A DNA stretch of 64,000 bases from DATLFP01 sp035540955 (GCA_035540955.1 DATLFP010000030.1:1-64000); one strand, 5' to 3'. Counted from the first letter of the stretch, positions 29,775-43,908 are shown. Program-made: numbers and translations. Notes: generated by a model not told the origin, from the sequence alone.

Positions 29775-30371
29775 TCAGCGACGTTGCGCCAGCGCGGAGT
29801 CGAAAACAGCGGCGACGTCGTAGCGGTAGGCCTCGGCGGCATCAGCGCCGATCTGTACCATGGACATCAGCAGCGACAGGCTGATCGTCAGGATGCCGTT
29901 GCCCAGCATCGTTGCGTCGACATCGGTGCGGACAGAGCCGGCGAGCTGGCCCGTTCGCAAGCGCTCGATGCACGCTTTGCGCAGCTCGTTGACCGCCGGT
30001 ATCTCGAGGACCCGCGAGGTGATCTCGGGCTCGAGGCCACCGAGCAACCGCCGGGCGAGGGGGTGGTGCTCGACGGACGCGAAGAGGTCGAGGATCAGCT
30101 GCAACGGCCAGTCGCCGGATCCCGTCTCGCCCTCGAGGTTCGGCAGCCCTGCTCCGATGACCGCGGCAGCGTCGTCGTCGACCGCTGCGATGAACAGCGC
30201 TTCCTTGTTCGGGAAGTAGGTGTACGCGACCGTCCCGCCGACCGCCGCGTCGCGGGCGATGTCGGCAACCGACGTCGACCGATAGCCGTCGCGGGCGAAG
30301 CGGGCGACGGCTGCATCGAGGATGGCGCGCCGGGTCTGCTCGCCTCTGCTCGGCCGGCCCACCTGCACCAC
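29775..30371 (-). CDS. TetR-family transcriptional regulator
   Basis: The 198-residue product starts at GTG 30371. The N-terminal helix-turn-helix is STSVADIARDAAVGGTVAYT followed by YFPNKEALF, typical of TetR; the rest is the ligand-binding helical domain. The frame remains open to GTG 30428, but those extra codons lose the normal G/C third-position bias and would leave no room for a promoter, so the shorter start is preferred. It is divergent from the metal-dependent hydrolase/BVMO/SDR operon and probably controls it through the dyad at 30378-30393. Confidence 0.85.
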   Translation of the reverse strand: MVQVGRPSRGEQTRRAILDAAVARFARDGYRSTSVADIARDAAVGGTVAYTYFPNKEALFIAAVDDDAAAVIGAGLPNLEGETGSGDWPLQLILDLFASVEHHPLARRLLGGLEPEITSRVLEIPAVNELRKACIERLRTGQLAGSVRTDVDATMLGNGILTISLSLLMSMVQIGADAAEAYRYDVAAVFDSALAQRR

Positions 30372-30377
30372 GGTAAC

Positions 30378-30393
30378 CGAATCTGAGGATTCG
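30378..30393. promoter_or_regulatory. Dyad CGAATC-N4-GATTCG, candidate TetR operator
   Basis: Perfect 6-bp arms around TGAG sit just before the TetR start and 57 bp before the hydrolase start. The position fits autoregulation plus control of the divergent operon. Confidence 0.4.
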
Positions 30394-30449
30394 AGGGAAT
30401 CGCTCAGTTCCTCTACAGTCGTTGACACCCCCCGGTGACAGGAGCCTTC

Positions 30450-31319
30450 ATGCCCGGCAGCACTTCCAAAGAACGCACGGTCCCGACCCGCCGAATCTCC
30501 TTCGAGGAGTCGCTCGCCGCGGTGCCGAAGCACTTCGGCGCCGACGGCGACGTCGTCCTCAGCCACTTCGCGGCGTCGCTCTCCTCGGTCTTCCCCGACG
30601 GCGAGGACTTCTTCGTGCGATCGGTCCGCTACTTCCGCGACCAGATCGACGACCCGGTGCTCAAGCGCAACGTCGCCGGGTTCATCGGCCAGGAGGCGAT
30701 GCACGGGCGCGAGCACCGCGACTTCAACGTCCGCCTCGCCGAGCTCGGCTACCCGACGAAGCACTTCGAGCGCATGACCAAGCGCGGCGTCGAGCTCGGT
30801 GAGCGGGTGCTGTCGCCGAAGGTGTGCCTCGCTGCGACGGCCGCGCTCGAGCACTTCACCGCGGCGCTGGCCGAGCTCATCCTCAGCGATCCGGAAGCTC
30901 GGGACCTGTTCGGCAACGACGAGGTGAAGAACCTGTTCCTCTGGCACGCGCTCGAAGAGTCCGAGCACAAGGCGGTGGCGTTCGACGTGTACCGCGCGGT
31001 CGGCGGTAGCGAGCGCATGCGGCGGCGAACGATGAACGCGGTCGCCGTCGCGTTCATCGGGGGGATGACGTTCGCTGTCGTCGTCTCCCTGCTCGGTGAT
31101 CGGGCGACGTACCGGCCGCGAGCGCTGCTGCGGGGCCTGCGCCGGTTCTGGCGATCGCCGATGGTCAGCCGAGCGCTGTGGCGTCAGCTGCGCGACTACA
31201 ACCGCCCCGGCTTCCATCCGGACGATCGGGACACGCACGCGCTCGTCGAGCACTGGCGCGAGGTGCTCTTCGGCACGGCGGGGTACTTGACCGACAAGCT
31301 CACGAGCTCGGCGGCGTGA
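30450..31319 (+). CDS. Predicted metal-dependent hydrolase (PF10118 family)
   Basis: The 289-residue product starts at ATG 30450 with AGGAG six bases upstream. Family features are EAMHGREHRDFN (about 78), FTAALAELIL and LFLWHALEESEHKAVAFDVY, giving a ferritin-like set of Glu and His residues (E-H..H and E-S-E-H). A hydrophobic helix lies at about 200-215. These proteins often sit beside flavin monooxygenases in lipid and terpenoid catabolism. It leads an operon with the BVMO and SDR genes; its stop overlaps the BVMO start as TGATG. The substrate is unknown. Confidence 0.8.
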   Translation: MPGSTSKERTVPTRRISFEESLAAVPKHFGADGDVVLSHFAASLSSVFPDGEDFFVRSVRYFRDQIDDPVLKRNVAGFIGQEAMHGREHRDFNVRLAELGYPTKHFERMTKRGVELGERVLSPKVCLAATAALEHFTAALAELILSDPEARDLFGNDEVKNLFLWHALEESEHKAVAFDVYRAVGGSERMRRRTMNAVAVAFIGGMTFAVVVSLLGDRATYRPRALLRGLRRFWRSPMVSRALWRQLRDYNRPGFHPDDRDTHALVEHWREVLFGTAGYLTDKLTSSAA

Positions 31320-32847
31320 TGTCGGCGACGACGGTGGAGCACCTCGACGTGCTCGTGGTCGGTGCCGGCCTGTCGGGCATCTGCGCCGGGCACTACGTGC
31401 AGGCCGACTGCCCTTGGGCCTCGTACGCCATCTTCGAGGCGCGCGACTCGGTCGGCGGCACCTGGGACCTGTTTCGCTACCCCGGCGTCCGCTCCGACTC
31501 CGACATGTTCACCCTGGGCTATCCGTTCCGGCCCTGGGCCAGCGATCGCATGATCGTCGACGGCGGATCGATCCTGCGGTACATCGAGGACACCGCGGCC
31601 GAGGAGGGGATCGACGAGCACATCCGCTATCGGCACCGCATCGTCCGGGCCGACTGGTCGACCCCGGACGCGCGCTGGCACGTCACCGCCCAGCGGACCG
31701 ACACTGGCGAGACGGTCGAGGTCACGTGTGGGTTCCTGCTCTCCTGCAGCGGCTACTACCGCTACGACCACGGCTACCTGCCCGACTTCCCCGGCATGGA
31801 TGGCTACGGCGGCACGATGGTGCACCCGCAGGACTGGCCCGACGACCTCGACCACGCCGGCAAGCGCGTCGTCGTGATCGGCAGCGGCGCGACCGCGGTG
31901 ACGCTCGTCCCCGCCCTTGCGGAGACGGCGGCGCAGGTGACGATGCTGCAGCGCTCGCCGACGTACGTCGCGTCGCTCCCCGGCCGCAACCCAGCGGTCG
32001 GTCTCATCCAGCGCGTCCTGCCCGATCGCGTCGGCGGTCCGATCGTGCGCTGGCTCCACGCCCTCGGCACCCAGGCCGCCTACCAGCTGAGCCGGCGCCG
32101 CCCGAACCTCGTCAAGCGGATCCTGCGCTTCGCCCTGCAGCGGGAGCTGCCGGCGGGCTACGACATCGACACCCACTTCACCCCGCGATACGACCCGTGG
32201 GACCAGCGCATGTGCCTCGTCCCCGACGGTGACCTGTTCAAGGCGATCCGCTCCGGCACCGTCGAGGTCGTCACCGACCACATCGACACCTTCACCGAGA
32301 CCGGCGTGCGGCTGCAGTCCGGTGCCGAGCTCGAGGCCGACATCATCGTGACCGCGACGGGGCTCGAGCTCCTCTTCGTCGGCGGGATCGAGCTCGTCGT
32401 CGACGGCGCGGTGGTCGAGCTGCCGGACACCCTGACCTACAAGGGGATGATGCTCGACGGCGTGCCGAACTTCGCGTTCGCCGTCGGCTACACGAACGCG
32501 TCGTGGACCCTCAAGTGCGACCTGACGTGCCGCTACGTCGTCCGCCTCCTCAATCACCTGCGCCGCACCGGGGATCGCCAAGCCCGACCGGTCAACCAGG
32601 ATCCGACGGTCACGGCCGCGCCGCTGCTCGACCTGTCGTCGGGCTACATCCAGCGGGGCGCGGACCGCATGCCTCGGCAGGGCTCGAAGTTCCCGTGGCA
32701 GGTGCACCAGAGCTACCTGCGCGACTACCGCGTCATGAAGCTCGGCGGCATCGAGGACGGCGTGCTCGAGCTCTCCAGTCCAGCCGCCCAGCCGGCCGTG
32801 GTCGGCGCCCGGCCGGAAACCGCGACGACCGAACAGGAGCGTGCATC

Positions 32848-32851
<4 letters not shown>
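31319..32851 (+). CDS. Flavin-containing Baeyer-Villiger-type monooxygenase
   Basis: The 510-residue protein has an FAD Rossmann motif LVVGAGLSGICAG (about 11), the class fingerprint as YGGTMVHPQDW (about 163; F replaced by Y) and an NADPH motif VIGSGATAVTLVP (about 186). GGTWDLFRYPGVRSDSDM is typical of the subfamily. Such enzymes insert oxygen next to ketones using NADPH. The start ATG 31319 overlaps the hydrolase stop. The stop overlaps the next start (GTGA), making an operon with the hydrolase and SDR. The substrate is inferred to be a cyclic or long-chain ketone. Confidence 0.87.
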
Positions 32852-36883
<4,032 letters not shown>

Positions 36884-36887
<4 letters not shown>

Positions 36888-37786
36888 GGCGCCTCCTTGG
36901 CGATGAACGCGCCGACCCGGGCGACGGCCTCGTCCGCCTCGGGGACGGCGCCGGCGAAGAAGTGCCAGACGTGCAGCATGTCCTCTGCGACCGTGAGGGT
37001 TACGTCGACGCCTGCCGCGCTCGCTCGCTCGGCGAGGCGGCGGGCGTCGTCGAGCAGGACCTCGGCGGTGCCGACGTCGACAAGGAGCGGGGGCAGCCCG
37101 GCGAGGTCGGCGAACAACGGGCTCACCGCCGGGTCGCCGGCATCGCGCTCCCCGCGGTACGCGTCGGCCCAGCGGCCGAGATCCTCGGCACGGACCATCG
37201 GATCCACGTCGGCCTTGGTCGCGATCGTCGCGCCGCTCTGGGTCAGGTCGACCCACGGTGACAGGCACACCCCGGCCGCCGGGAGCGGGTCACCGGCGTC
37301 GCGCAGCGCCACCAGCGTCGCCACCGTGAGGCCGCCGCCGGCGGAGTCGCCGCCGATCACCGTTCGCGCCGGGTCGGCGCCCCCGGACGTGAGCGCCCAC
37401 CGATAGGCGCGCACGGCGTCATCGAGGGCGGCCGGATGCGGGTCCTCGGGGGCGAGCCGGTAGCCCACCGACAGCACCCGGGCGCGGGCTGCGGCCGACA
37501 CGTGGCTGAGCATGGCCCGGTGGCCGAGCACCGAGCCGATGCAGTAGCCCCCACCGTGGAAGTACACGACCGTGCGTCCGGCGTCGGCCTCGGGAGCCAC
37601 GACCCACTCGGCGGGCACGCCGCCGGCGTCGACCGCGGTGACCTCGGTGCCGTCGGCGAGCGGCATGAGCTGGCCGAGCCCGTCGTAGGCGGCCCGCCAC
37701 TCCTCGACGGTCATCGCCACGTCGCCCCGCTGCTCGGCGGTGCTCCGCAGCATGGTGACGATCCCCTCGAGTGCCTCGCTCCGCAT
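36884..37786 (-). CDS. Alpha/beta hydrolase esterase (HSL family)
   Basis: The 300-residue product starts at ATG 37786 with GGAG upstream. The oxyanion motif HGGGYC (about 77), nucleophile GDSAGGG (about 146), catalytic Asp in the PLLVDVGTAEVLLDD area and His at HVWHFF mark the hormone-sensitive-lipase family. It leads the minus-strand operon esterase, thiolase-like, DUF35, BVMO. A likely job is to hydrolyse the ester or lactone produced by the BVMO; the substrate is inferred. Confidence 0.88.
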
Positions 37787-37814
37787 GGCGCTCCCCCCGT
37801 CGATCGATGTGACG

Positions 37815-37840
37815 TGCGACAGCATGGGCAAGATGTCTCG
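37815..37840. promoter_or_regulatory. Imperfect TGCGACA-N12-TGTC dyad in divergent promoter
   Basis: TGCGACA (37815-37821), 12 bp, then TGTCTCG (37834-37840). The left arm and the spacer length match the dyads at 55879 and 57900; the right arm matches at five of seven positions. It lies between the divergent esterase and enoyl-CoA hydratase starts. Confidence 0.4.
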
Positions 37841-37871
37841 CCGGGTCAACTTCGGCGCTACGGTCGCGCCG

Positions 37872-38684
37872 ATGGGCGAACCCCACCTTCTCGTCGACGT
37901 GGCCGACGGCATCGCCCGGCTCACGCTCAACCGTCCCGACAAGCGCAACGCGCTGAGCCCGGAGATGATCGTGCGCCTGGCCGAGGCGTGGGACCAGGTC
38001 GCCGACGACCCGGCGGTGCGCGTCGCGCTGCTCACCGGCGCCGGCGACGCGGCGTTCTGCTCGGGGGCCGACCTCGGTCGCCTCATCCCCTTGTTCACGG
38101 GCGGTCGCCCGCCCGAGGACGAGTGGGACGAGCGGCTGCGATCCGAGCCCGGCCTGCTCGACCGGGCGCTGCTGCGCACGACCTCGTTCCCCGTGCCCGT
38201 CGTGGCCGCGGCACGCGGGTACGCCGTGGCGGGTGGCATGGAGCTGCTCCTGGCGAGCGACCTGCGCGTCGTCGCCAACGACAGCGAGCTCGGTCTCACC
38301 GAGGTGAGCCGAGGCATCCTGCCGGCCGGCGGTGGGCTGTCTCGCCTCGGCCGCCAGGTGCCGTGGGCGCGGGCCGCGGAGATCGTGCTCGTCGGTGACC
38401 GGATCCCGGCTTCGGAGGCGCTGGCCATCGGGCTCGTGAACCGGGTCGTGCCCTCGGCCGAGGTGCTGCCCACCGCCGAGGCGTTCGCCCGGCGCATGGC
38501 CGAGAACGGCCCGCTCGCGCTGCGGGCAGCCAAGGAGGTGATGGTCACCTCCAACGGGCGCCCGCTGGAGGAGGCGTTCGCCATCGAGAGCCGGGCCGCC
38601 GGGGTGGTCATGCGCTCTGACGACGCTCGCGAGGGGCCGCTGGCGTTCATGGAGAAGCGCCAGCCCAACTTCACCGGCCGATGA
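37872..38684 (+). CDS. Enoyl-CoA hydratase/isomerase family protein
   Basis: The product has 270 residues from ATG 37872; upstream ATGs at 37824 and 37833 are possible but overlap the promoter dyad. Crotonase signatures are LNRPDKRNALS (about 20), AFCSGADLGRL (about 60) and GYAVAGGMELLLASDLRV (about 120), with ELGLTEVSRGILPAGGG carrying the usual Glu region. It hydrates or isomerises an enoyl-CoA in beta-oxidation. It is followed after 12 bp by the acyl-CoA dehydrogenase, so it is the first gene of a plus-strand CoA operon. Confidence 0.88.
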   Translation: MGEPHLLVDVADGIARLTLNRPDKRNALSPEMIVRLAEAWDQVADDPAVRVALLTGAGDAAFCSGADLGRLIPLFTGGRPPEDEWDERLRSEPGLLDRALLRTTSFPVPVVAAARGYAVAGGMELLLASDLRVVANDSELGLTEVSRGILPAGGGLSRLGRQVPWARAAEIVLVGDRIPASEALAIGLVNRVVPSAEVLPTAEAFARRMAENGPLALRAAKEVMVTSNGRPLEEAFAIESRAAGVVMRSDDAREGPLAFMEKRQPNFTGR

Positions 38685-38696
38685 CGGGGGAGCGTG

Positions 38697-39863
38697 ATGG
38701 ACTTCGACCTGCCCGCTGAGGACGACCCGCGCCGCGTCGCGGTGCGGGCATGGCTGGCCGAGCACCCGTCGCCCACGGGGCGGGCGCTGGCCGAGGCCGG
38801 CTACGTCGCGCCGCACTGGCCTGCGCCGTGGGGCCTCGACGCCGACCCGATCCACCAGCTGGTGATCGACGACGAGCTGGCCCGTGCTGGCGTGCGTCGC
38901 CCCATGAACCCGATCGGCATCGGCTGGGCGGGGCCGACGATCCTGCACGCCGGCACCGACGAGCAGAAGAACCGCTACCTGATGCCGCTCCTCGCCGGGC
39001 AGGAGCTGTGGTGCCAGCTGTTCTCCGAACCCGGTGCCGGGTCCGATCTCGCGAGCCTCGGCACCCGCGCCGTGCGCGATGGCGACGAGTACATCGTCAA
39101 CGGCCAGAAGATCTGGACGTCACTGGCGCAGTGGTCGCGGTACGGCATCCTCATCGCCCGCACCGACCCCGACGCGCCGAAGCACCAGGGCGTGTCCTAC
39201 TTCATCTGCCCGATGGACGCTCCGGGCATCGAGATCCGCCCGATCATCGAGATGACCGGCACGCACACGTTCAACGAGGTGTTCTTCACCGACGTGCGCA
39301 TCCCCGCCGCCAACCTCGTGGGCGAGGAGAACCTCGGCTGGGGGCTCGCCAAGGTCACGCTCGGCAACGAGCGGGTGTCGCTGTCGGGCGGCGGCGCGCT
39401 GTGGGGCAACGGACCGGCTGCGGGTGACCTCCTCGACCTCGTGCGCAGCCGGGGCGGCACCGACGACCCGGTGTTGCGCCAGCGGCTCGCCCGCCTCCAC
39501 ATCGAGGCCGAGGTGCTCCGACTCATCCGCCTCCGCACCGTCACGGCGCGGATCAAGGGCGACCAGCCCGGGGCGGAGGCGTCGATCCGCAAGGCGATGG
39601 CCGACGACCACGGCCGGCACATCCTCGAGCTGGCCAAGGACCTGGCCGGCGCGGCCGGCATGCTGAGCGACGCCGGCCCGATGGGCGCCGACGCCGGGAT
39701 GTGGACGCACGGGTTCCTGTTCTCGCCGGCGCTCACCATCGGCGGGGGCACCTCGGTCGTGCAGCGCAACATCATCGCGGAGCGCGTGCTGGGGCTGCCC
39801 CACGACATCGACGTCGAGCAGGGCATGACGTGGGCCGAGACGCGACGGAGGAGTGCAGCATGA
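38697..39863 (+). CDS. Acyl-CoA dehydrogenase
   Basis: The 388-residue flavoprotein starts at ATG 38697 after GGGGGAG. Family signatures are CQLFSEPGAGSDLASLGTRA (about 105), YIVNGQKIWTS (about 130), GGGTSVVQRNIIAERVLGLP near the C-terminus and a typical helical C-terminal domain. It forms the enoyl-CoA from an acyl-CoA and feeds the adjacent hydratase. The stop overlaps the next start (ATGA). Confidence 0.9.
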   Translation: MDFDLPAEDDPRRVAVRAWLAEHPSPTGRALAEAGYVAPHWPAPWGLDADPIHQLVIDDELARAGVRRPMNPIGIGWAGPTILHAGTDEQKNRYLMPLLAGQELWCQLFSEPGAGSDLASLGTRAVRDGDEYIVNGQKIWTSLAQWSRYGILIARTDPDAPKHQGVSYFICPMDAPGIEIRPIIEMTGTHTFNEVFFTDVRIPAANLVGEENLGWGLAKVTLGNERVSLSGGGALWGNGPAAGDLLDLVRSRGGTDDPVLRQRLARLHIEAEVLRLIRLRTVTARIKGDQPGAEASIRKAMADDHGRHILELAKDLAGAAGMLSDAGPMGADAGMWTHGFLFSPALTIGGGTSVVQRNIIAERVLGLPHDIDVEQGMTWAETRRRSAA

Positions 39864-41365
39864 GCATCGACGAGATGCAGGTGCCGGTGGTGATCGCCGG
39901 GGGGCACGCCATCGAGCGCGAGGCGATCGTGACGACCGAGGACCTCTGCGAGCGCGCCGCGCGCGCCGCGCTCGACGCCGCGCCGAGGCTGGCCGATCGC
40001 ATCCAGCGGGTGTCGGTGGTCAGCACGGTGTTCTCGCCGTCGAGCCCGCGCGGCGCCACCGAGCTGGGCGAGCGGCTCGGGCTGGCAGCCGGAGATCGCG
40101 AGACCTCGACCGTCGGCGGCAACACCCCGCAGTGGCTCGTGACGCGCGCCGCCGAGCAGATCAGCCGCGGCGAGTTGGCGGTGACGCTGCTGGCCGGGGC
40201 GGAGTCGACGCGCTCGGCGCGCTCCAGCGGCGAGCAGGACCGACTCTTCCGTCGACGCGAGGAGCTCGCGGACGTCGCCGATCCCGTGGTGGGCGCCAGC
40301 AGCGACGGGATGCTCTCGGCCGCCGAGATGGTGCAGCAGCTGTGGCAGCCGGCGCACGTGTACCCGCTGTTCGAGAGCGCGATGGCGGCGCGCGCCGGGC
40401 GGACCTTTGCCGAGCAGCGCGCGTTCCTCGGGCGGATGCTGGCGCCCTTCACCGAGGCGGCGGCGCGCCACCCCTACGCCTGGTTCCGCGACACCGCGAC
40501 GCCCGACGAGCTCGCGACGCCGACGCCGGAGAACCGGGTCACCGCCGAGCCCTACACCAAGCGCATGAACGCGTTCCCCAACGTCGACCTCGGCGCCGCA
40601 CTGATCGTGTGCTCGCTGGCCGAGGCCCGTCGCGCCGGGCTCGCCGATCGCGCCGTCTTCGTCTGGTCGGGGGCCGACGCCGCCGAGGTGCTGGCACCGA
40701 CGGCGCGTCCACACCTCGCTTCTTCACCCGGCATCGCGGCGGCGACGTCGCGTGCGCTCGAGGCCGCCGGCGTCGGCGTCGACGACATCGCCCGCTTCGA
40801 CTTCTACTCGTGCTTCCCCTCGGCCGTGCAGGCGGCTGCCGAAGCCGTCGGCATCGCGGTCGACGACCGGCGCGGCCTCACCGTCACCGGCGGGCTGCCG
40901 TACTTCGGCGGGCCCGGCAACAACTACCCGATGCACTCGATCGCCACGATGATCGACCTGCTCCGGAGCGAGCTCGGCCTGGCGCTCGTCACCGGGCTCG
41001 GCGGGTTCATCACCAAGCACGCCGCCGGCATCTACGGCAGCGAGCCGCCGCCAGCGGGATTCCGCCGCGGTGACACCAGCGCCGACCAGCGCGCCATCGA
41101 CGCGTCGGCCATCCCGCTCGCGGTCGACGATGCAGCCGGGGGTGCGACGGTCGACGCCTCGACGGTCGTGTACGCGAGCGACGGCAGCGTGGAGTCGGTC
41201 CCCGTGATCGCCCGGCTCGACGACGGGCGCCGGGTGGCGGCCAAGGCGCATCCCGGGGAGCTGGCTGGCCTCGCCGGTCAGAGCCTCGTCGGTGCCCGCA
41301 TCCAGGTCGACGGCTCGCCGGCGACGTTCCGGGTCGAGTCCGAGCCGGCGCTCGCCGGCCGGTAG
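39860..41365 (+). CDS. Thiolase-like protein type 1 with C-terminal OB-like domain
   Basis: The 501-residue protein starts at ATG 39860 (ATGA overlap). It has a thiolase fold (AAEQISRGELAVTLLAGAES; FDFYSCFPSAVQAAAEAVG; GGLPYFGGPGNNYPMHSIA) and an extra C-terminal domain of about 80 residues (VDASTVVYASDGS onward) as in mycobacterial TLP1. Where thiolases have the nucleophilic Cys it reads VGGNTPQ, so it is not expected to be a normal thiolase. A CoA-binding or acyl-transfer role in the surrounding beta-oxidation operon is inferred. Confidence 0.82.
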   Translation: MSIDEMQVPVVIAGGHAIEREAIVTTEDLCERAARAALDAAPRLADRIQRVSVVSTVFSPSSPRGATELGERLGLAAGDRETSTVGGNTPQWLVTRAAEQISRGELAVTLLAGAESTRSARSSGEQDRLFRRREELADVADPVVGASSDGMLSAAEMVQQLWQPAHVYPLFESAMAARAGRTFAEQRAFLGRMLAPFTEAAARHPYAWFRDTATPDELATPTPENRVTAEPYTKRMNAFPNVDLGAALIVCSLAEARRAGLADRAVFVWSGADAAEVLAPTARPHLASSPGIAAATSRALEAAGVGVDDIARFDFYSCFPSAVQAAAEAVGIAVDDRRGLTVTGGLPYFGGPGNNYPMHSIATMIDLLRSELGLALVTGLGGFITKHAAGIYGSEPPPAGFRRGDTSADQRAIDASAIPLAVDDAAGGATVDASTVVYASDGSVESVPVIARLDDGRRVAAKAHPGELAGLAGQSLVGARIQVDGSPATFRVESEPALAGR

Positions 41366-41385
41366 AACGAAGAAAGGGAGGCACC

Positions 41386-43002
41386 GTGGGGGGATGGACG
41401 TTCGCTGACCTGTGGGAGGTCAACGCCGACGAGCTGCCGGACGCGCCGGCGCTGGTGCAGGGCGAGGTGCGCCGCACGTGGGCGGAGCTCGACAGCCGCG
41501 CCGACGGCGTCGCCGCCTGGCTGCTCGGTCTCGGCGTCGCCGAGCAGGACAAGGTCGCGCAGTACCTCTACAACTGTCCCGAGTACCTCGAGTCGATGTT
41601 CGCGGCGTACAAGGCGGGCCTGGTGCCGGTGAACACCAACTACCGCTACGCCGATGACGAGCTGCTCTACCTGTGGGACAACGCCGACGCGGTCGCGGTG
41701 GTGTTCCACGGCACGTTCGCTCCGCGCATCGAGAAGCTGCGGGACCGGCTGCCGAAGGTGAAGGGCTGGCTTTGGGTGGACGACGGCTCGGGCGCATGCC
41801 CGGCGTGGGCCACGCCGTACGAGGAGGCGGCCGCGGCGTCGGTCGAACGCCAGCGGGCGCCGTGGGGTCGCGACGGCGACCACCTCTACATGCTCTACAC
41901 CGGCGGCACCACCGGCATGCCCAAGGGCGTGATGTGGCGCCAGGACGACCTCATCATGCTGCTCGCCAGCCAGCTCGGTGCCGGGTTCCCCGAGGGGCCC
42001 GACTACGAGGCGGTGCGGGCGATGCGCACCGCGCCGGGCGCCATCGCGCTGCCCGCGTGCCCGCTCATGCACGGCACCGGCGCGCTCATCTCGATGGTGA
42101 CGCTGAGCCAGGCCGGTTGTGTCGTCCTCCTCACCGAGCGCAACTATGACCCGGTCGAGCTGCTCGACACCGTGCAGCGCGAGAAGGCGAACCTCGTCGT
42201 GATCGTCGGCGACGCGTTCGCCAAGCCCATGCTGCGCGCCCTCGACGCCGACCCCGATCACTGGGACCTGTCGAGCGTGTTCGCCATGACGTCGTCGGGC
42301 GTGATGTGGAGCGAGGAGACCAAGCAAGGACTGCTGGGTCACCACCCGACGATGATGCTCATGGACGGCTTCTCCTCCTCCGAGGCGCTCGGGATGGGCT
42401 CGTCGGTCTCCGGCGGCGGGAGCACGGCGGAGACCGCCACGTTCCAGCTCGGCCCCAACGCCCGAGTGATCACCGAGGCCGGCACGTTCGTCGAGCCCGG
42501 CTCGGGCGAGATCGGCATGGTCGGCGTCGGCGGGCGCGTGCCGCTCGGCTACTACAAGGACGAGGAGAAGAGCGCGCGCACGTTCAAGGTGATCGACGGT
42601 GTGCGCTACTCGATCCCCGGCGACTTCGCCACGGTCGAGGCCGACGGCACCATCCGACTGCTCGGCCGCGGGTCGGTGTGCATCAACACCGGTGGCGAGA
42701 AGGTCTTCCCCGAGGAGGTCGAGGAGGCGCTCAAGACCCACCCGGCGGTGCGCGACGCCGTAGTGGTCGGCGTCCCCGACGAGAAGTGGGGCGAGGCCAT
42801 CACCGCGATGGTGGAGCTGGCTCCGGGGGACACGCCCGACGAAGGCGCGCTGATCGCCCACGTGAAGCAGCGCATCGCTGCGTTCAAGGCGCCCAAGCAC
42901 GTGTTGCTGGTCGACACCGTGGGCCGGGCGCCGAACGGCAAGGTCGACTACAAGCGCTGCCGTGCCGCGGCGGCCGATCGGGTGGGCGTTACGAGCACGT
43001 GA
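41386..43002 (+). CDS. Acyl-CoA synthetase (AMP-dependent ligase)
   Basis: The 538-residue enzyme starts at GTG 41386 after AGGGAGG. The ATP motif MLYTGGTTGMPKGVMW (about 170), the later GFSSSEALG, the domain hinge GDFATVEADGTIRLLGRG and the C-terminal NGKVDYKRC with the catalytic Lys define the family. It activates a carboxylic acid to its CoA thioester with ATP. Last enzyme of the CoA operon; the stop overlaps the PaaX-type regulator start. Confidence 0.92.
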   Translation: MGGWTFADLWEVNADELPDAPALVQGEVRRTWAELDSRADGVAAWLLGLGVAEQDKVAQYLYNCPEYLESMFAAYKAGLVPVNTNYRYADDELLYLWDNADAVAVVFHGTFAPRIEKLRDRLPKVKGWLWVDDGSGACPAWATPYEEAAAASVERQRAPWGRDGDHLYMLYTGGTTGMPKGVMWRQDDLIMLLASQLGAGFPEGPDYEAVRAMRTAPGAIALPACPLMHGTGALISMVTLSQAGCVVLLTERNYDPVELLDTVQREKANLVVIVGDAFAKPMLRALDADPDHWDLSSVFAMTSSGVMWSEETKQGLLGHHPTMMLMDGFSSSEALGMGSSVSGGGSTAETATFQLGPNARVITEAGTFVEPGSGEIGMVGVGGRVPLGYYKDEEKSARTFKVIDGVRYSIPGDFATVEADGTIRLLGRGSVCINTGGEKVFPEEVEEALKTHPAVRDAVVVGVPDEKWGEAITAMVELAPGDTPDEGALIAHVKQRIAAFKAPKHVLLVDTVGRAPNGKVDYKRCRAAAADRVGVTST

Positions 43003-43868
43003 TGGCGGCGGAGGGGGCCCCCGCTGCATGGCCTGACGAGCCGGGCGCCGATCGCCGGCCGCTGACGCTCCTGCTGCTGCTCCTGGCTGGTGGCGACCAC
43101 GTGCCCGCTCGACGAGCGGCGCGGCTCGCGGCGCTGACGGGCATCGACGCTGCCACGTGGGATTCCTGCCTCGAAGGTTTCGGTCGACGCGGACTCGTGT
43201 CCGTGGCGACGAGGGCCGATGGCGACTGGCTGGTGGGCACACCCGAGAGCCGCCGCATGCACGGCCACGTCACGGGTCGCTTCGCCGTCGCCCGGGCGGG
43301 CGACATGGCCGGCCGGCAGTGGGACGGCCGCTGGCGCCTCGTGGCCTTCCAGGACGCGAACGGTGCCGCCGCGATCGACGCGAGGCAGTCGCTCATCGAG
43401 CTCGGTGGCGCAGCCCTGAACGAGCACGTCGTCGTCCTGACCCGTGACTGGCCGGCCCAGCTCGAGCTGCCAGAGCAGACCGCGATCGCCTGGGCAGACC
43501 ACCTGGTGATCGGGAGCACGACGACACCCCGTGAGGTTGCGGCCAGGTTGTGGCCGATCGACGATGTGGCCGCCGGCTATCGCGCGTTCTGCGATCGATG
43601 GAGCGGCGGTGGCCACCCGCGACGGGACGCCGCCGGTTCGCCGACCTTCGCGGCGGCCGATGCGCTCGAGCTGCTGGCAACCTTCTGGCAGTGCTTCGCG
43701 CGTGACCCCGTACTGCCGCCGGAGCTCCTCTCGCGACCGTGGCCCGGCCGCCAGGCGAGGAACCTCCTGGCGACGTCGTTTCGCGGTCTCAACATGCACA
43801 GCTCTGATCGCGCCGTCGCCGCGGTGCTCCGGATGATCTCCGATGCGCTCGAGCCCGCCGTCGTCTGA
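43002..43868 (+). CDS. PaaX-type transcriptional regulator
   Basis: The product has 288 residues from ATG 43002 (or GTG 42999), overlapping the synthetase stop as TGATG. The N-terminus is a winged helix (RRAARLAALTGIDAATWDSC), the middle has RQWDGRWRLVAF as in PaaX, and the C-terminal part ends with VLPPELLSRPWPGRQARNLL. PaaX-like repressors sense acyl-CoA thioesters; the gene's position at the end of an acyl-CoA operon suggests feedback control of it. Confidence 0.78.
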   Translation: MAAEGAPAAWPDEPGADRRPLTLLLLLLAGGDHVPARRAARLAALTGIDAATWDSCLEGFGRRGLVSVATRADGDWLVGTPESRRMHGHVTGRFAVARAGDMAGRQWDGRWRLVAFQDANGAAAIDARQSLIELGGAALNEHVVVLTRDWPAQLELPEQTAIAWADHLVIGSTTTPREVAARLWPIDDVAAGYRAFCDRWSGGGHPRRDAAGSPTFAAADALELLATFWQCFARDPVLPPELLSRPWPGRQARNLLATSFRGLNMHSSDRAVAAVLRMISDALEPAVV

Positions 43869-43896
43869 CGGCTCTCGCGGGGGTCATGACTCGCAA

Positions 43897-43908
43897 GCGC
43901 TCGAGCGC
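43897..43908. terminator. 12-bp palindrome between convergent genes, weak terminator candidate
   Basis: GCGCTCGAGCGC is a perfect palindrome in the 46-bp gap between the convergent PaaX-type and AarF-like genes. It has no T-tract, so this is only a candidate bidirectional terminator. Confidence 0.25.

Noticed and set aside
30371..30428. Longer start for the TetR gene at GTG 30428
   Set aside because: The extra codons lack third-position G/C bias and would occupy the only room for divergent promoters and the dyad.
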